Shown in pieces: positions 17,737-25,123 of a DNA stretch of 64,000 bases (position 1 is its first letter; every line of letters begins with the position of its first letter). The notes beneath the pieces are model-generated. The model saw only the letters and a program-made list of their open reading frames with translations, ran no database searches and had not been told where the DNA came from. Position numbers and translations under genes: made by a program. The DNA is taken from positions 1,178,001-1,242,000 of the forward strand of contig NZ_JBEBMF010000001.1 in the NCBI RefSeq assembly GCF_040081925.1, written 5' to 3'. Origin of the DNA: Mesorhizobium_K quangtriensis (GTDB taxonomy: Bacteria; Pseudomonadota; Alphaproteobacteria; Rhizobiales; Rhizobiaceae).

Positions 17737-18333
17737 ATGCCGATTGGAGCCGCGACGATCAAAGTGATGATTGAGAAGGGTTTCGATATCCAAGACCTGT
17801 TGGAAGTTGCTGAGAGTATGGAGCTCAGCGCACCCAAGGAGCGCTCCTCTGGCGCCAAGCGGCAGGCCGCATATCGGTCACGCAAGAAGCAAGCGGCCGT
17901 AACGCATGACGTAACGCGTGACGTGACAGAGAGCGTAACGCCTCGCGTACGCGTAGAAGATAATCTTCTAGATAGAGAATCTAAGAAAAAAGTAAGGAAG
18001 AAGACGAGCCGGGAGGATGAGGCTGATTTCGAGGACGAGCTCTCCGAGCTTGGACCGGAGCTTCTTGAGGAGTTTGTCAAGCTGCGTCGTGGCAGGCGAG
18101 CGCCACTCACTGCCTATGCTGCCCGCCTTTTCCGAAAGGATTGTGACTCTTGCGGTCTCTCGATCACGGAAGGCGCGGAAATGTGTATCTCGCGCGGTTG
18201 GTTCACCGTGCAGCCCCGCTTTCTGTCCCGCCAGCAGCCGCGACCTGCTGCAGCGTCGGGAGATCCTGCACCAGAAACGTTTGCCAGCATGTGGAAGAAC
18301 GAGGCCAAGAACGAAGGTAATGAAAATGGATGA
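17737..18333 (+). CDS. Phage-type replication-associated protein with internal iteron array
   Basis: The 198-residue protein has a short acidic-hydrophobic N-terminus, a basic stretch AKRQAAYRSRKKQAAV (48-63), then a repeat region reading V-T-x-D in steps of four residues (residues 55-75), a basic/acidic linker, and a C-terminal part with LTAYAARLFRKDCDSCG (near 128-144). This layout resembles replication-type proteins of prophages, though no catalytic motif is present. The DNA encoding the V-T repeats is a set of 12-bp iterons (17899-17958) followed by an AT-rich stretch, as in phage lambda O with its internal origin. It overlaps the next gene by 14 bp. Assignment as initiator is inference. 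Confidence 0.6.
   Translation: MPIGAATIKVMIEKGFDIQDLLEVAESMELSAPKERSSGAKRQAAYRSRKKQAAVTHDVTRDVTESVTPRVRVEDNLLDRESKKKVRKKTSREDEADFEDELSELGPELLEEFVKLRRGRRAPLTAYAARLFRKDCDSCGLSITEGAEMCISRGWFTVQPRFLSRQQPRPAAASGDPAPETFASMWKNEAKNEGNENG
17899..17998 (+). other. Candidate replication origin: 12-bp iterons plus AT-rich stretch
   Basis: Units of 12 bp start at 17899, 17911, 17923, 17935 and 17947. Units 1, 2 and 4 share GTAACGC, while units 3 and 5 are degenerate. They are followed from about 17955 by an A/T- and purine-rich stretch in otherwise GC-rich DNA, opening with a 15-bp palindrome (17955-17969, 7-bp arms around one base). The whole lies inside a coding frame, like the lambda origin inside gene O. 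That it is an origin is inference. Confidence 0.45.
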
Positions 18334-18730
18334 GGAACATCACGGGATGGATGTTTGGGCGCTGGCGTCGCATCAGCAGATCGTCGACTGCATGATGCTT
18401 CTGTCGGTGTTGCCGGCCCGCCCGGCACACGATCCTCAGCTCAACAAGGCAGCCTACTACATCGCTCTGGAAGGCGTGTCAGGTTTCGCACTCAGGAGCG
18501 CCGTAAAGCGCATCCTGCAGGGAAGCCTCGGTCACGGGTTCTTTCCCTCGCCACCCGACCTTCGCCTTCAGTGTAACCAGGTCATGGAACCGTATGTCCT
18601 GGAGATGCAGCGCTCGAGGCGAAAGTCTCGAATAGCCGAAGAACTCCCGCGTGAAGTTGTGCACAGCGACGCTGAAAAGCAGGCCGTGGCTCGCATCTAC
18701 ACTGATTTCTTGGCTACTTTTCCACGCTAA
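18320..18730 (+). CDS. Phage-type protein, possible helicase-loader-like (136 aa)
   Basis: The ATG at 18320 overlaps the previous stop by 14 bases, indicating translational coupling. The 136-residue product contains DPQLNKAAYYIALEGVSGF, then ALRSAVKRILQGSL and HGFFPSPPDLRLQCNQV (near residues 73-89). A P-S-P-x-x-L/F-R pattern after an aromatic H-G-F is common in small phage proteins encoded next to O-like initiators, so a lambda-P-like role in loading replicative helicase is possible. No catalytic motif is seen. Confidence in the frame is better than in the role. Confidence 0.6.
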   Translation: MKMDEEHHGMDVWALASHQQIVDCMMLLSVLPARPAHDPQLNKAAYYIALEGVSGFALRSAVKRILQGSLGHGFFPSPPDLRLQCNQVMEPYVLEMQRSRRKSRIAEELPREVVHSDAEKQAVARIYTDFLATFPR

Positions 18731-18870
18731 AACTCGATGCCGGACAAGCGCAATCGGGATACCATCGCTGGCGGCTCGGCAACGCGATGCGCCGCCGACC
18801 TCTTGAAATGTGCTCGCCAATAATTACTCGACCGCATCCGCCTCGGATCAGGGATTGAAGTACGGAAGCC

Positions 18871-19347
18871 ATGGCCAAGACGCCCCACAAATATCGCGCG
18901 GAATTTGCCCAGCAGGCATACGATCTTTGCCTGCTGGGATTGACCGACGAAGAGCTAGCAACGCACTTCCGTGTTTCGCGTCAGTCAATCGCCAATTGGA
19001 AGATTCAGCATCTCGAGTTTGGTAAGGCCGTACTCGCCGGGAAGGAACTTGCAGATGCGACCGTGGCCGGCTCGCTTTACAAAAGAGCCACCGGCATGAC
19101 GATCCAGGAACAGCATGTCGTGCGCCACAACGACGGTGGAGGGGACGCCAGCTTTTCGATCGTAACCACAGAAAAGCAGGTTCCTCCCGATACCAAAGCC
19201 GCTATTCATTGGCTCCACAATAGGCAGCCAGGGAAGTGGAGTCGCAAGGTTGAGGTACGCATGGTCGACGTTGAGAGAGATTTGGAACCGGTTGACGCCG
19301 ATAAGGTGATCGCTGCTATGGAAAAAATTGCAGAACTGTTGAAGTGA
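18871..19347 (+). CDS. Terminase small-subunit-like / HTH protein
   Basis: The 158-residue protein begins with a helix-turn-helix: AQQAYDLCLLGLTDEELATH then FRVSRQSIANWKIQHLEFGKAV, the layout of TerS-type DNA-recognition domains. The middle has a YKRATGMTIQEQHVV segment and KQVPPDTKAAIHWLHNRQPGKWS near residues 105-130, typical of small phage terminase proteins. The C-terminus is acidic with a helix. TerS selects phage DNA for packaging. No large subunit or capsid gene follows, so the element may be a satellite that depends on a helper phage, or simply a remnant. The GGAAG site precedes the ATG at 18871. Confidence 0.7.
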   Translation: MAKTPHKYRAEFAQQAYDLCLLGLTDEELATHFRVSRQSIANWKIQHLEFGKAVLAGKELADATVAGSLYKRATGMTIQEQHVVRHNDGGGDASFSIVTTEKQVPPDTKAAIHWLHNRQPGKWSRKVEVRMVDVERDLEPVDADKVIAAMEKIAELLK

Positions 19348-19348
19348 A

Positions 19349-19474
19349 AACTTTACACCGCCTTACACAGGATTGAGCAAAGGCATTGGGGCGAACGCGT
19401 TTCACGTAAAACCCGCTGTAAACAAATTTCTCGGTCTAGTGATGTCAGCTAAGCGCCCTCATTTCGGACGTTGA
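19349..19474 (+). repeat. Dispersed non-coding repeat, copy 2 (~126 bp)
   Basis: This matches 5231-5356 in the same orientation (see that entry). It begins 2 bases after the TerS-like stop codon, right at the boundary between the phage-type block and the degraded transposase region. Similarity ends at both sides, so these are likely the limits of the repeat. Confidence 0.85.
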
Positions 19475-19688
19475 GAGAGACCTCGCAACATCTCAGAAGA
19501 CGCCGTTCACATCGGCACCGTCGTTTACGCAGGTTCAGGCTAAATCTGGATCGAATCCAAAAATCGCATGATCTTGTCGATCAGTTCAGGATCGTAGGCG
19601 AAGCGCGTCGCCGTCAGGCCTGTCCCAACCGCTGTTCAAGATGACCACATCGTCGAACTCCAAACCTTTCGATCGATGTCTTAGGGTG
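19475..19688. other. Degraded intergenic sequence
   Basis: No intact gene is visible. On the reverse strand about 30 codons ending at 19540 read ATRFAYDPELIDKIMRFLD, which looks like the tail of a lost protein, but upstream it runs into a stop. No family could be assigned. Confidence 0.35.
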
Positions 19689-19868
19689 CCGTTGACGTCC
19701 GTACGCGCCAGGCATTGGCCATCGAAGTCGGTTCACCGCTACGTTGGGAAGATGTGGTCGTTGTTCTCAATCGACTGGTCCGACAGGACAAGGCTCCAAA
19801 GCGTCTGTTTGCCGACAACGGCAGCGAATTTACCGGCCACATGGTCGACCTCTGGGCATGCCACCTAA
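19689..19868 (+). pseudogene. IS3-family transposase (orfB) fragment
   Basis: About 60 codons read AVDVRTRQALAIEVG, WEDVVVVLNRLVR and then RLFADNGSEFTGHMVDLWA, the integrase-core segment of IS3-type transposases carrying the second catalytic Asp (F-A-D-N-G-S-E-F). The first Asp region and the last catalytic Glu are missing. Downstream sequence is unrelated. It is a dead remnant, unrelated in detail to the intact IS3 copy at 34457. Confidence 0.75.
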
Positions 19869-20092
19869 GTTATCCCGAACGGTATAACGCCTGCCCGAGG
19901 CTAACGCTGGATCCGGATACCAGAGCCAAGCTCTTTACCTCCATCATGCACCTAAGGCTGAAACCGCACCACCTTATGGAGTCAGACCAACTGCGTACAA
20001 TCGAGATCGCCTTCTTCGGCGAACTGCCCCTACGCTTGACATCCCAACACAACAGATGCTTCCTCACATGAGCAAATATCTAGGTGGGCGCT

Positions 20093-20302
20093 ATGGAAAC
20101 TATGAGCACATGGCTGGTAACCATGTACTGCTTAATTGCGGCTTTCTTCGTTTGGAAATGTCTTAGCGAAAGGCATATGAAATCATCTCTGTGGAACTTC
20201 GACACATTCGTCGGGGTATTGCTCGCGATCGCGTGGCCTTTGGCGGTACTGATGATCCTCGTGACTGTGGCGCGTGAAGAGGATGAGAGCGACAGGATCT
20301 GA
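20093..20302 (+). CDS. Small membrane protein of unknown function (69 aa)
   Basis: The ATG at 20093 has an AGGTGG site about 8 bases upstream. The product has two hydrophobic segments (LVTMYCLIAAFFVW near residues 8-21 and FVGVLLAIAWPLAVLMILVT near 38-57) joined by a charged loop, and a short acidic C-terminus. It should insert in the inner membrane. I recognise no family. It stands alone between a transposase fragment and a peptidase gene. Confidence 0.5.
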   Translation: METMSTWLVTMYCLIAAFFVWKCLSERHMKSSLWNFDTFVGVLLAIAWPLAVLMILVTVAREEDESDRI

Positions 20303-20475
20303 GCGACCGGTTCGCTTCGGTGTGTCATGCAACTGCGTCTGAAATGCGCAAAGTGAATTCAGGCAGGGTTAACACCTTAATAATCCCGTCTATAAAAAGC
20401 TTAAGTCTGCCTAAGCCGCATTGAAATAATTCCACTTTATACGTGCTCCAGGAAAAAATCCTTGGGGAGTATAAA

Positions 20476-21090
20476 ATGAATTGGCGTGCGGCATTCATCT
20501 CAATGTCTCTGAGCGTTTGTTGGGCAGGATTGAGCTTCAACTATGCTTACGCGGGAGATATTCAAACGTCATCAATTAGCAGCAAGGTTAGCAACGCAAA
20601 ACCTCTGGCATACAAGTGGCAAGTCAAGCGCAAGCCCTCGAAAGGCTCAGCAGCGGCACCGCTCGCCTACCAGCTCTATTGTTTGCAGAACGCTGCTGAT
20701 TGTCGAAACGGCAAGGCCAAGAGTGCTTCTGTCCAGCTGACATCCTCGCGCATGTCGCAATTGCGCGCCATAAACGCCCAGGTCAACCGGTCAATTCGCC
20801 CAAGAAACGATCGCAAGGGCGACAGATGGGTCGCCAATCCGACAAGCGGAGATTGCGAAGACTACGCTCTTACGAAACGGAAGCATTTGATCCGCCTCGG
20901 CTTTCCGCAGAGCGCTCTCCGGATAGCGGTCGTCAGGACATCAAGAGGCGAAGGTCATGCGGTCCTTGTGGTAAAGACGCCAAACGGCGATCGTATTCTT
21001 GACAATCGCACCAATTCAATTCGGGGTTGGGGTCAAACTGACCTGACTCTGGTGAAAATGGCATCAGCAAACCCGCTGAGATGGGAATGA
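20476..21090 (+). CDS. Transglutaminase-like cysteine peptidase (BTLCP family), secreted
   Basis: The start at 20476 follows a GGGGAG site. A signal peptide ends near YAYA-GD. The mature protein carries the BTLCP (DUF920) catalytic set: Cys127 in SGDCEDYALTKR, His161 in GEGHAVLVV, and Asp176 in RILDNRTN. At 204 residues the length is usual. BTLCP proteins are periplasmic bacterial transglutaminase-like peptidases; some (LapG) cleave a surface adhesin to release biofilm cells, but here no LapD or adhesin gene is nearby. Rhizobial paralogues often sit by polysaccharide loci, as here. The substrate is unknown. Confidence 0.88.
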   Translation: MNWRAAFISMSLSVCWAGLSFNYAYAGDIQTSSISSKVSNAKPLAYKWQVKRKPSKGSAAAPLAYQLYCLQNAADCRNGKAKSASVQLTSSRMSQLRAINAQVNRSIRPRNDRKGDRWVANPTSGDCEDYALTKRKHLIRLGFPQSALRIAVVRTSRGEGHAVLVVKTPNGDRILDNRTNSIRGWGQTDLTLVKMASANPLRWE

Positions 21091-21143
21091 GTCCCGACTG
21101 CCCTGCGGCCTGTCACACAATCGGTTCCTATGACGTCTAGGAC

Positions 21144-21563
21144 TCAGTTGGCGCTCGCGGCCTCGGCAGTGAGCGCAGCCGTCCGAATTTCAGTACATGC
21201 CGCAACGGCGTCCGAGATATCATTGATCAGCTGCGCCTGCGCAGGGTCATCAGAGAGCGTGCCGGAGTAGGAAATCGCTGTGGCAAAACGTCGATCTTCG
21301 TCGTTGCATTCAGCGTCGTCGTTTGCTGTGGTGGCCAACGCAACCACGAGGTCGGCGACAGCTCGATTGTAGTCAGCCGTCGGCAAGTTCGCGGAACGAA
21401 GGCCCGTCAAATAGTTCGTGACCGCAGTCTGGCATTCGGCGTCCGAGACCAGACAGGCGTTCGTCACGGCATTCAGCTCGACCGCAGAAGTCTGCGCATG
21501 CGCACTCCCGCCAAAAGCCACCGCGAGTAAAGTGCAGCACGTCGTATACATCACTTGGCGCAT
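21144..21563 (-). CDS. Secreted hypothetical protein (139 aa)
   Basis: The protein begins with a signal peptide (MYTTCCTLLAVAFGGSAHAQ) and is otherwise rich in Ala, Thr and Asp. It contains four cysteines in the mature part (NACLVSDAEC and DDAEC, VAACTE), which could form two disulfides. A helical middle (LTGLRSANLPTADYNRAVAD) is visible. No family is recognised. It is encoded convergently to the BTLCP gene. A periplasmic location follows from the signal peptide; the role is unknown. Confidence 0.65.
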   Translation of the reverse strand: MRQVMYTTCCTLLAVAFGGSAHAQTSAVELNAVTNACLVSDAECQTAVTNYLTGLRSANLPTADYNRAVADLVVALATTANDDAECNDEDRRFATAISYSGTLSDDPAQAQLINDISDAVAACTEIRTAALTAEAASAN

Positions 21564-22575
21564 TGGTTTCGCCCTCCCAACTCTAACTGGCTAGGATAAG
21601 AGCTATCTCAGAAGCCGTCAACACAAAGCAGCCTAAAGACAGCGCGCAGGTAGGTCACAAGAGTTTCAGGATAAGGCTTCTAATGATCAGTGGCATCGGT
21701 CATAGATCAATGTATGGGCGACCCGCCGGTAGGCCTTTGGCCTGAGCAAGACGCGTTACATTCGGCAGCTAGGAGCAGCGGCGTGTTGATTGATCTCTTT
21801 TCTGCTCTCCGGTGCCTACGACCCGCCTAAGCATGCATTGATCGACGACTGGTACGCAGTGAAGGCTCATCGTTTTGCTCCGGCACAAAATCAGGTAATC
21901 GAACGCCATTTCCGTTCCAGCCCGTAATGCTAACCGCCGCCTAGCTCGCGCACGGTAGAGCGGGAAAGCGAACTTCTGAAACGTCTGACGGATACCCGCA
22001 TTCTGCATGCCGACATGGGCTACGATTGCGATGCGTTACGATACGACGCAAGGTTAAGGACAGTGGCACAAGCCCGAGCACTCCACCAACGGCTGACCGG
22101 CGAGCTGGGAGCACTGCTTCACTCTCATGCTTCATTTTGAACGGAATGGCATCGAACGCGTGTTTGGCCGCCTCAAGATTTTCCGCAGATCGTTAAGCGA
22201 TGTAGCCGCTTTAAAGCCGCTTTGCCGTCGACGTACTCGGCGCACCCTGGATCGTAATGACCGAAATTATTGGCCAAAAGTCCAAGCCCTAAACTTGCAA
22301 CGACGACCCGTTAACTTTGCGGTAACAACTGTGTTGACGGATCTGCGATTGACCGCATATGACGACCGAGTGCGGTTGAGGAGCTGGGGCGTTTTCTTTA
22401 CCAAAACAATAGTGACGAGCGGCGCGAGGCTCTCCGGTGCTTATCTGTCTGCGGAGCACGCATGTATTCTCGTTGGTTGGAGAGTGCCAGCCGTCAGGCG
22501 GCAATAGTGAAGCGAGCCAGGAATACCCCCCGTTGCAGGACGTACTCGACAATACCGTCCTGCCTGGCCATTTAC
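21564..22575. other. Long degraded region with IS5-like remnant
   Basis: This gene-free stretch of about 1 kb upstream of the exopolysaccharide locus holds transposase debris (21950-22260) and no intact gene. The promoter for the downstream glycosyltransferase probably lies in its last part, but no clear motif was found. Confidence 0.55.
21950..22260 (+). pseudogene. IS5/IS4-type transposase remnant, frameshifted
   Basis: One frame reads LHADMGYDCDALRYDARLR, the D-K-G-Y-D-S-D region of IS5-type transposases, and, after a frameshift, another reads FERNGIERVFGRLKIFRRSL (22133 on), the R-x-x-I-E-R-x-F-x-x-L-K-x-F-R-R signature with the catalytic Glu. Stops and shifts interrupt the frame, so it is inactive. 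Confidence 0.75.
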
Positions 22576-23883
22576 ATGGGAGTGAAGTTTTGGCGAGCTT
22601 CAGAAAGCTTGGACAGCGAGGAATTGCCGAAGCCTACACTTCGTATCTCGAAGGTTAGTCGGGCCGTGGGTAGCCATTTCAATTGGCCGAAAAAGATATT
22701 GGTGCATGACTATAGCGGTCATGCGTTTACGGCGCAGTTAGCGCGCGAACTTGCGCGGCAAGGGCGGCAGGTCTGCTATGTGTCGTTCGCGGGCTTCTCC
22801 TCTCCAAAGGGCAAGGTTAGCGGCAGCCAAGCCGATCCAGACAACTTCAAGGCTGTAGAGCTCAATATAGATGTGCCCCTCAATAAGGAAAATCTGATCA
22901 AAAGAGCTTGGCAGCAGCAACAATACAAAAGAAAACTGGACCGGCTGATTAGAGAGGAGAGGCCGGACGCCATTATATCGGCAAACGCTCCGCTGGAGGT
23001 TCAGCGAGCGGTGTCGAGATATTGCGTGGCCAATGGCGCCAGCTTCCTGTTTTGGTTTCAGGATGTGCACAGCGAAGCTATCGAACGCATCTTGTCCAAG
23101 CGCAGCCGTTTGCTCGGAATGGCTGCGGGCTGGTTCTACAGGAGGATGGAAATCCGTACGCTTCGGCGCAGTGCAGCGATCGTGGCCATCACCGAGGCCT
23201 TTCGGGACCTCATCATACGGTGGCGGATCGATTCCGCTCATGTCGAGGTCATCCAAAACTGGGCCGCTATCAACGACATTCCGCTGCGACCGCGAGACAA
23301 CGAGTGGGTTCGTCAGAACATGCCCGGCGACCGACTTCGCATAGTCTATTCCGGAACTCTTGCCCGCAAGCACAATCCGGATGTCGTCTTGCACTTGGCG
23401 CGCGCGGTCGACGCTGACATCTACGTGTTCTCCGAAGGTGCCGCGCCGGATCAGATTCGCCAAATGGCCGCTTCTGAGGGGCTGCATAACGTATTCGTGC
23501 GGAGCTGGGTGCCGATTGATCAGTTCCCCGACATGCTAGCGGGCGCCGACATACTTTTTGCCATGATCGAGAAGGATGCCTCCGCCTTCTCCGTTCCATC
23601 GAAGATCCTGTCTTACCTAGCCGCAGGAAGACCGATCCTCGCCTCTATACCTGCCGAAAATCTCGCGTGCCAAACGATAAAGTCGGCGCAGGCGGGTTTG
23701 GTCAGCGCGCCAGATGACATCCATGGTCTGATTTTTCAGGCACAGACTCTGTTAGCGGATGACGCACTCCGCAGCCGGTTTTCCGAAAATGGCCGTAAAC
23801 ACGCCGAAGAATGGTTCGACGTCGAAACTATAGCGCAGCGTTTCCTAAAAGTTTTGCAAAGCAGCCGCGCGCCACGGACGTGA
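22576..23883 (+). CDS. Glycosyltransferase family 4 (exopolysaccharide)
   Basis: The 435-residue protein from the ATG at 22576 has a GT-B layout. The N-terminal half begins KKILVHDYSGHAFTAQLAREL and has an acceptor-side FWFQDVHSEAIERI. The C-terminal donor half has LRIVYSGTLARKHNPDVVLHLAR, and VPSKILSYLAAGRPILASIP, the family's P-x-K-x-x-E-Y motif in variant form (S-Y replaces E-Y). It should transfer a sugar to a lipid-linked repeat unit at the cytoplasmic face. An alternative start lies at 22462, but its first 38 codons look like degraded sequence. The 3' end overlaps the convergent polymerase gene by 39 bp. Confidence 0.83.
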   Translation: MGVKFWRASESLDSEELPKPTLRISKVSRAVGSHFNWPKKILVHDYSGHAFTAQLARELARQGRQVCYVSFAGFSSPKGKVSGSQADPDNFKAVELNIDVPLNKENLIKRAWQQQQYKRKLDRLIREERPDAIISANAPLEVQRAVSRYCVANGASFLFWFQDVHSEAIERILSKRSRLLGMAAGWFYRRMEIRTLRRSAAIVAITEAFRDLIIRWRIDSAHVEVIQNWAAINDIPLRPRDNEWVRQNMPGDRLRIVYSGTLARKHNPDVVLHLARAVDADIYVFSEGAAPDQIRQMAASEGLHNVFVRSWVPIDQFPDMLAGADILFAMIEKDASAFSVPSKILSYLAAGRPILASIPAENLACQTIKSAQAGLVSAPDDIHGLIFQAQTLLADDALRSRFSENGRKHAEEWFDVETIAQRFLKVLQSSRAPRT

Positions 23884-25119
23884 ACGCAATATCGCCTGAC
23901 CACCTGTGGCGTTTCGGTCAACTCGCAATGCCGTTACAAGAACAATGGCGGCTACACCGTACACAGGCACTGCAAGCCCTGCGCCAAGCAAATTGTAGAA
24001 TATGAAGACGGCAAAAGATACTGTGAAATTGTAGGATCCTTTGAAGAACGAGACTAGCAGGAAGGCGTAGAAGAAGATACTCGCCAGCAATCCGTATTCG
24101 TAAATCAGCTTTGTGAACGGCAGCATCACGATAAGTTCCTTCGGCGCGTTGCCGGGGCCTTCGCCACGCCACAGTAAACTCGTCTGGTCAAATATACTGC
24201 CGAGGACAAAAAACGGGGCGACAAACCGGTAGTAGCCGCTTTCCGATTGTGAACTGAATTCAGACGTGCGATCGAAAATGGCGGGTATGCCGTTCGCAGC
24301 CACCAGTATGGCAAGGCCGATGAATGCAAAGATGCCCATCAGCAAGAGCTTGGGATGAAGATACCGTATCAAGAGTGGCGCACAGAGAGCCAAGAGAAGA
24401 ATGCCTGTTCCCGCGGTCGTGGCGACAAGGCCGAAAAGCAGGACGGTTACGCGCCGCATATCTTGAAAGCAAGCTAGCTCGATGACGATAGCGAGCGCGA
24501 TCATCTGAGAAACGATCGAAACCTCTAGGAAAAAAATCCCATTTGGCTTAGTCAGCAGCGACCCATATTTGACGAATCGCTCGTAGTAGTAGTCGGGAAC
24601 AAGGAATGCTCTTGGTATCATCGTCTCTATGTTGAACCAGAGACCGGGCCGGACGGTAAACTGCAGTGCCCATTGCAACGCTAGGATCGGCACTATCAAG
24701 ACGGCGATGTTCACGAATAAGCGCATCCCCCGCCGGACGGTCTCCTCGCGTGCACGCACTGTAAAAACCATCGGGATGTAGATCGCCAAGACTAGGCCGA
24801 TCGCCTTCACGGAGAACGCTTGAACCGAAAGCAGGCCGATGGCTGCGAAGAACAGGAAAAAGCAAAACAGGAATAGCCGCGTAAGATCGACCTTCGCATA
24901 ACCCTGCATGGCCAGGACCGCGATGCCGCCCCACATAAGCGGGATGGAGATTGCTACCGCCGAGCCCGCGACTGGAAAGCCGATCTTCTGAAAGAGAGTG
25001 AGTCCAAGTAGCTGAACGACGAAGAATATCCAGATCGCTTTCTCACGAGCTGCGATGCGCCGTCGGTCCTCGATGTCCATTCCTGCCTGCTGCTTTACTA
25101 TGAAGGTCGGCGGCGACAT
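23845..25119 (-). CDS. Polysaccharide polymerase / O-antigen-ligase-like membrane protein
   Basis: The 424-residue protein has about ten to eleven hydrophobic segments, a large loop in the middle (residues 285-330, SSQSESGYYRFVAPFFVLGSIFDQ), and the overall character of Wzy-type polymerases or O-antigen ligases. Such proteins join lipid-linked repeat units in the periplasm. The preferred start is MSPPTFIVKQQAG at 25119, 4 bases after the stop of the preceding gene, so these two are an operon. The 3' end overlaps the convergent GT4 gene by 39 bp. The polymerase role is inferred from topology and context, since Wzy proteins lack strict motifs. Confidence 0.7.
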   Translation of the reverse strand: MSPPTFIVKQQAGMDIEDRRRIAAREKAIWIFFVVQLLGLTLFQKIGFPVAGSAVAISIPLMWGGIAVLAMQGYAKVDLTRLFLFCFFLFFAAIGLLSVQAFSVKAIGLVLAIYIPMVFTVRAREETVRRGMRLFVNIAVLIVPILALQWALQFTVRPGLWFNIETMIPRAFLVPDYYYERFVKYGSLLTKPNGIFFLEVSIVSQMIALAIVIELACFQDMRRVTVLLFGLVATTAGTGILLLALCAPLLIRYLHPKLLLMGIFAFIGLAILVAANGIPAIFDRTSEFSSQSESGYYRFVAPFFVLGSIFDQTSLLWRGEGPGNAPKELIVMLPFTKLIYEYGLLASIFFYAFLLVSFFKGSYNFTVSFAVFIFYNLLGAGLAVPVYGVAAIVLVTALRVDRNATGGQAILRSRPWRAAALQNF

Positions 25120-25123
25120 GCTA

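Noticed and set aside
17899..17958. CRISPR-like array
   Set aside because: The 12-bp units are contiguous with no spacers and lie in a coding frame; no cas genes are present in the window.
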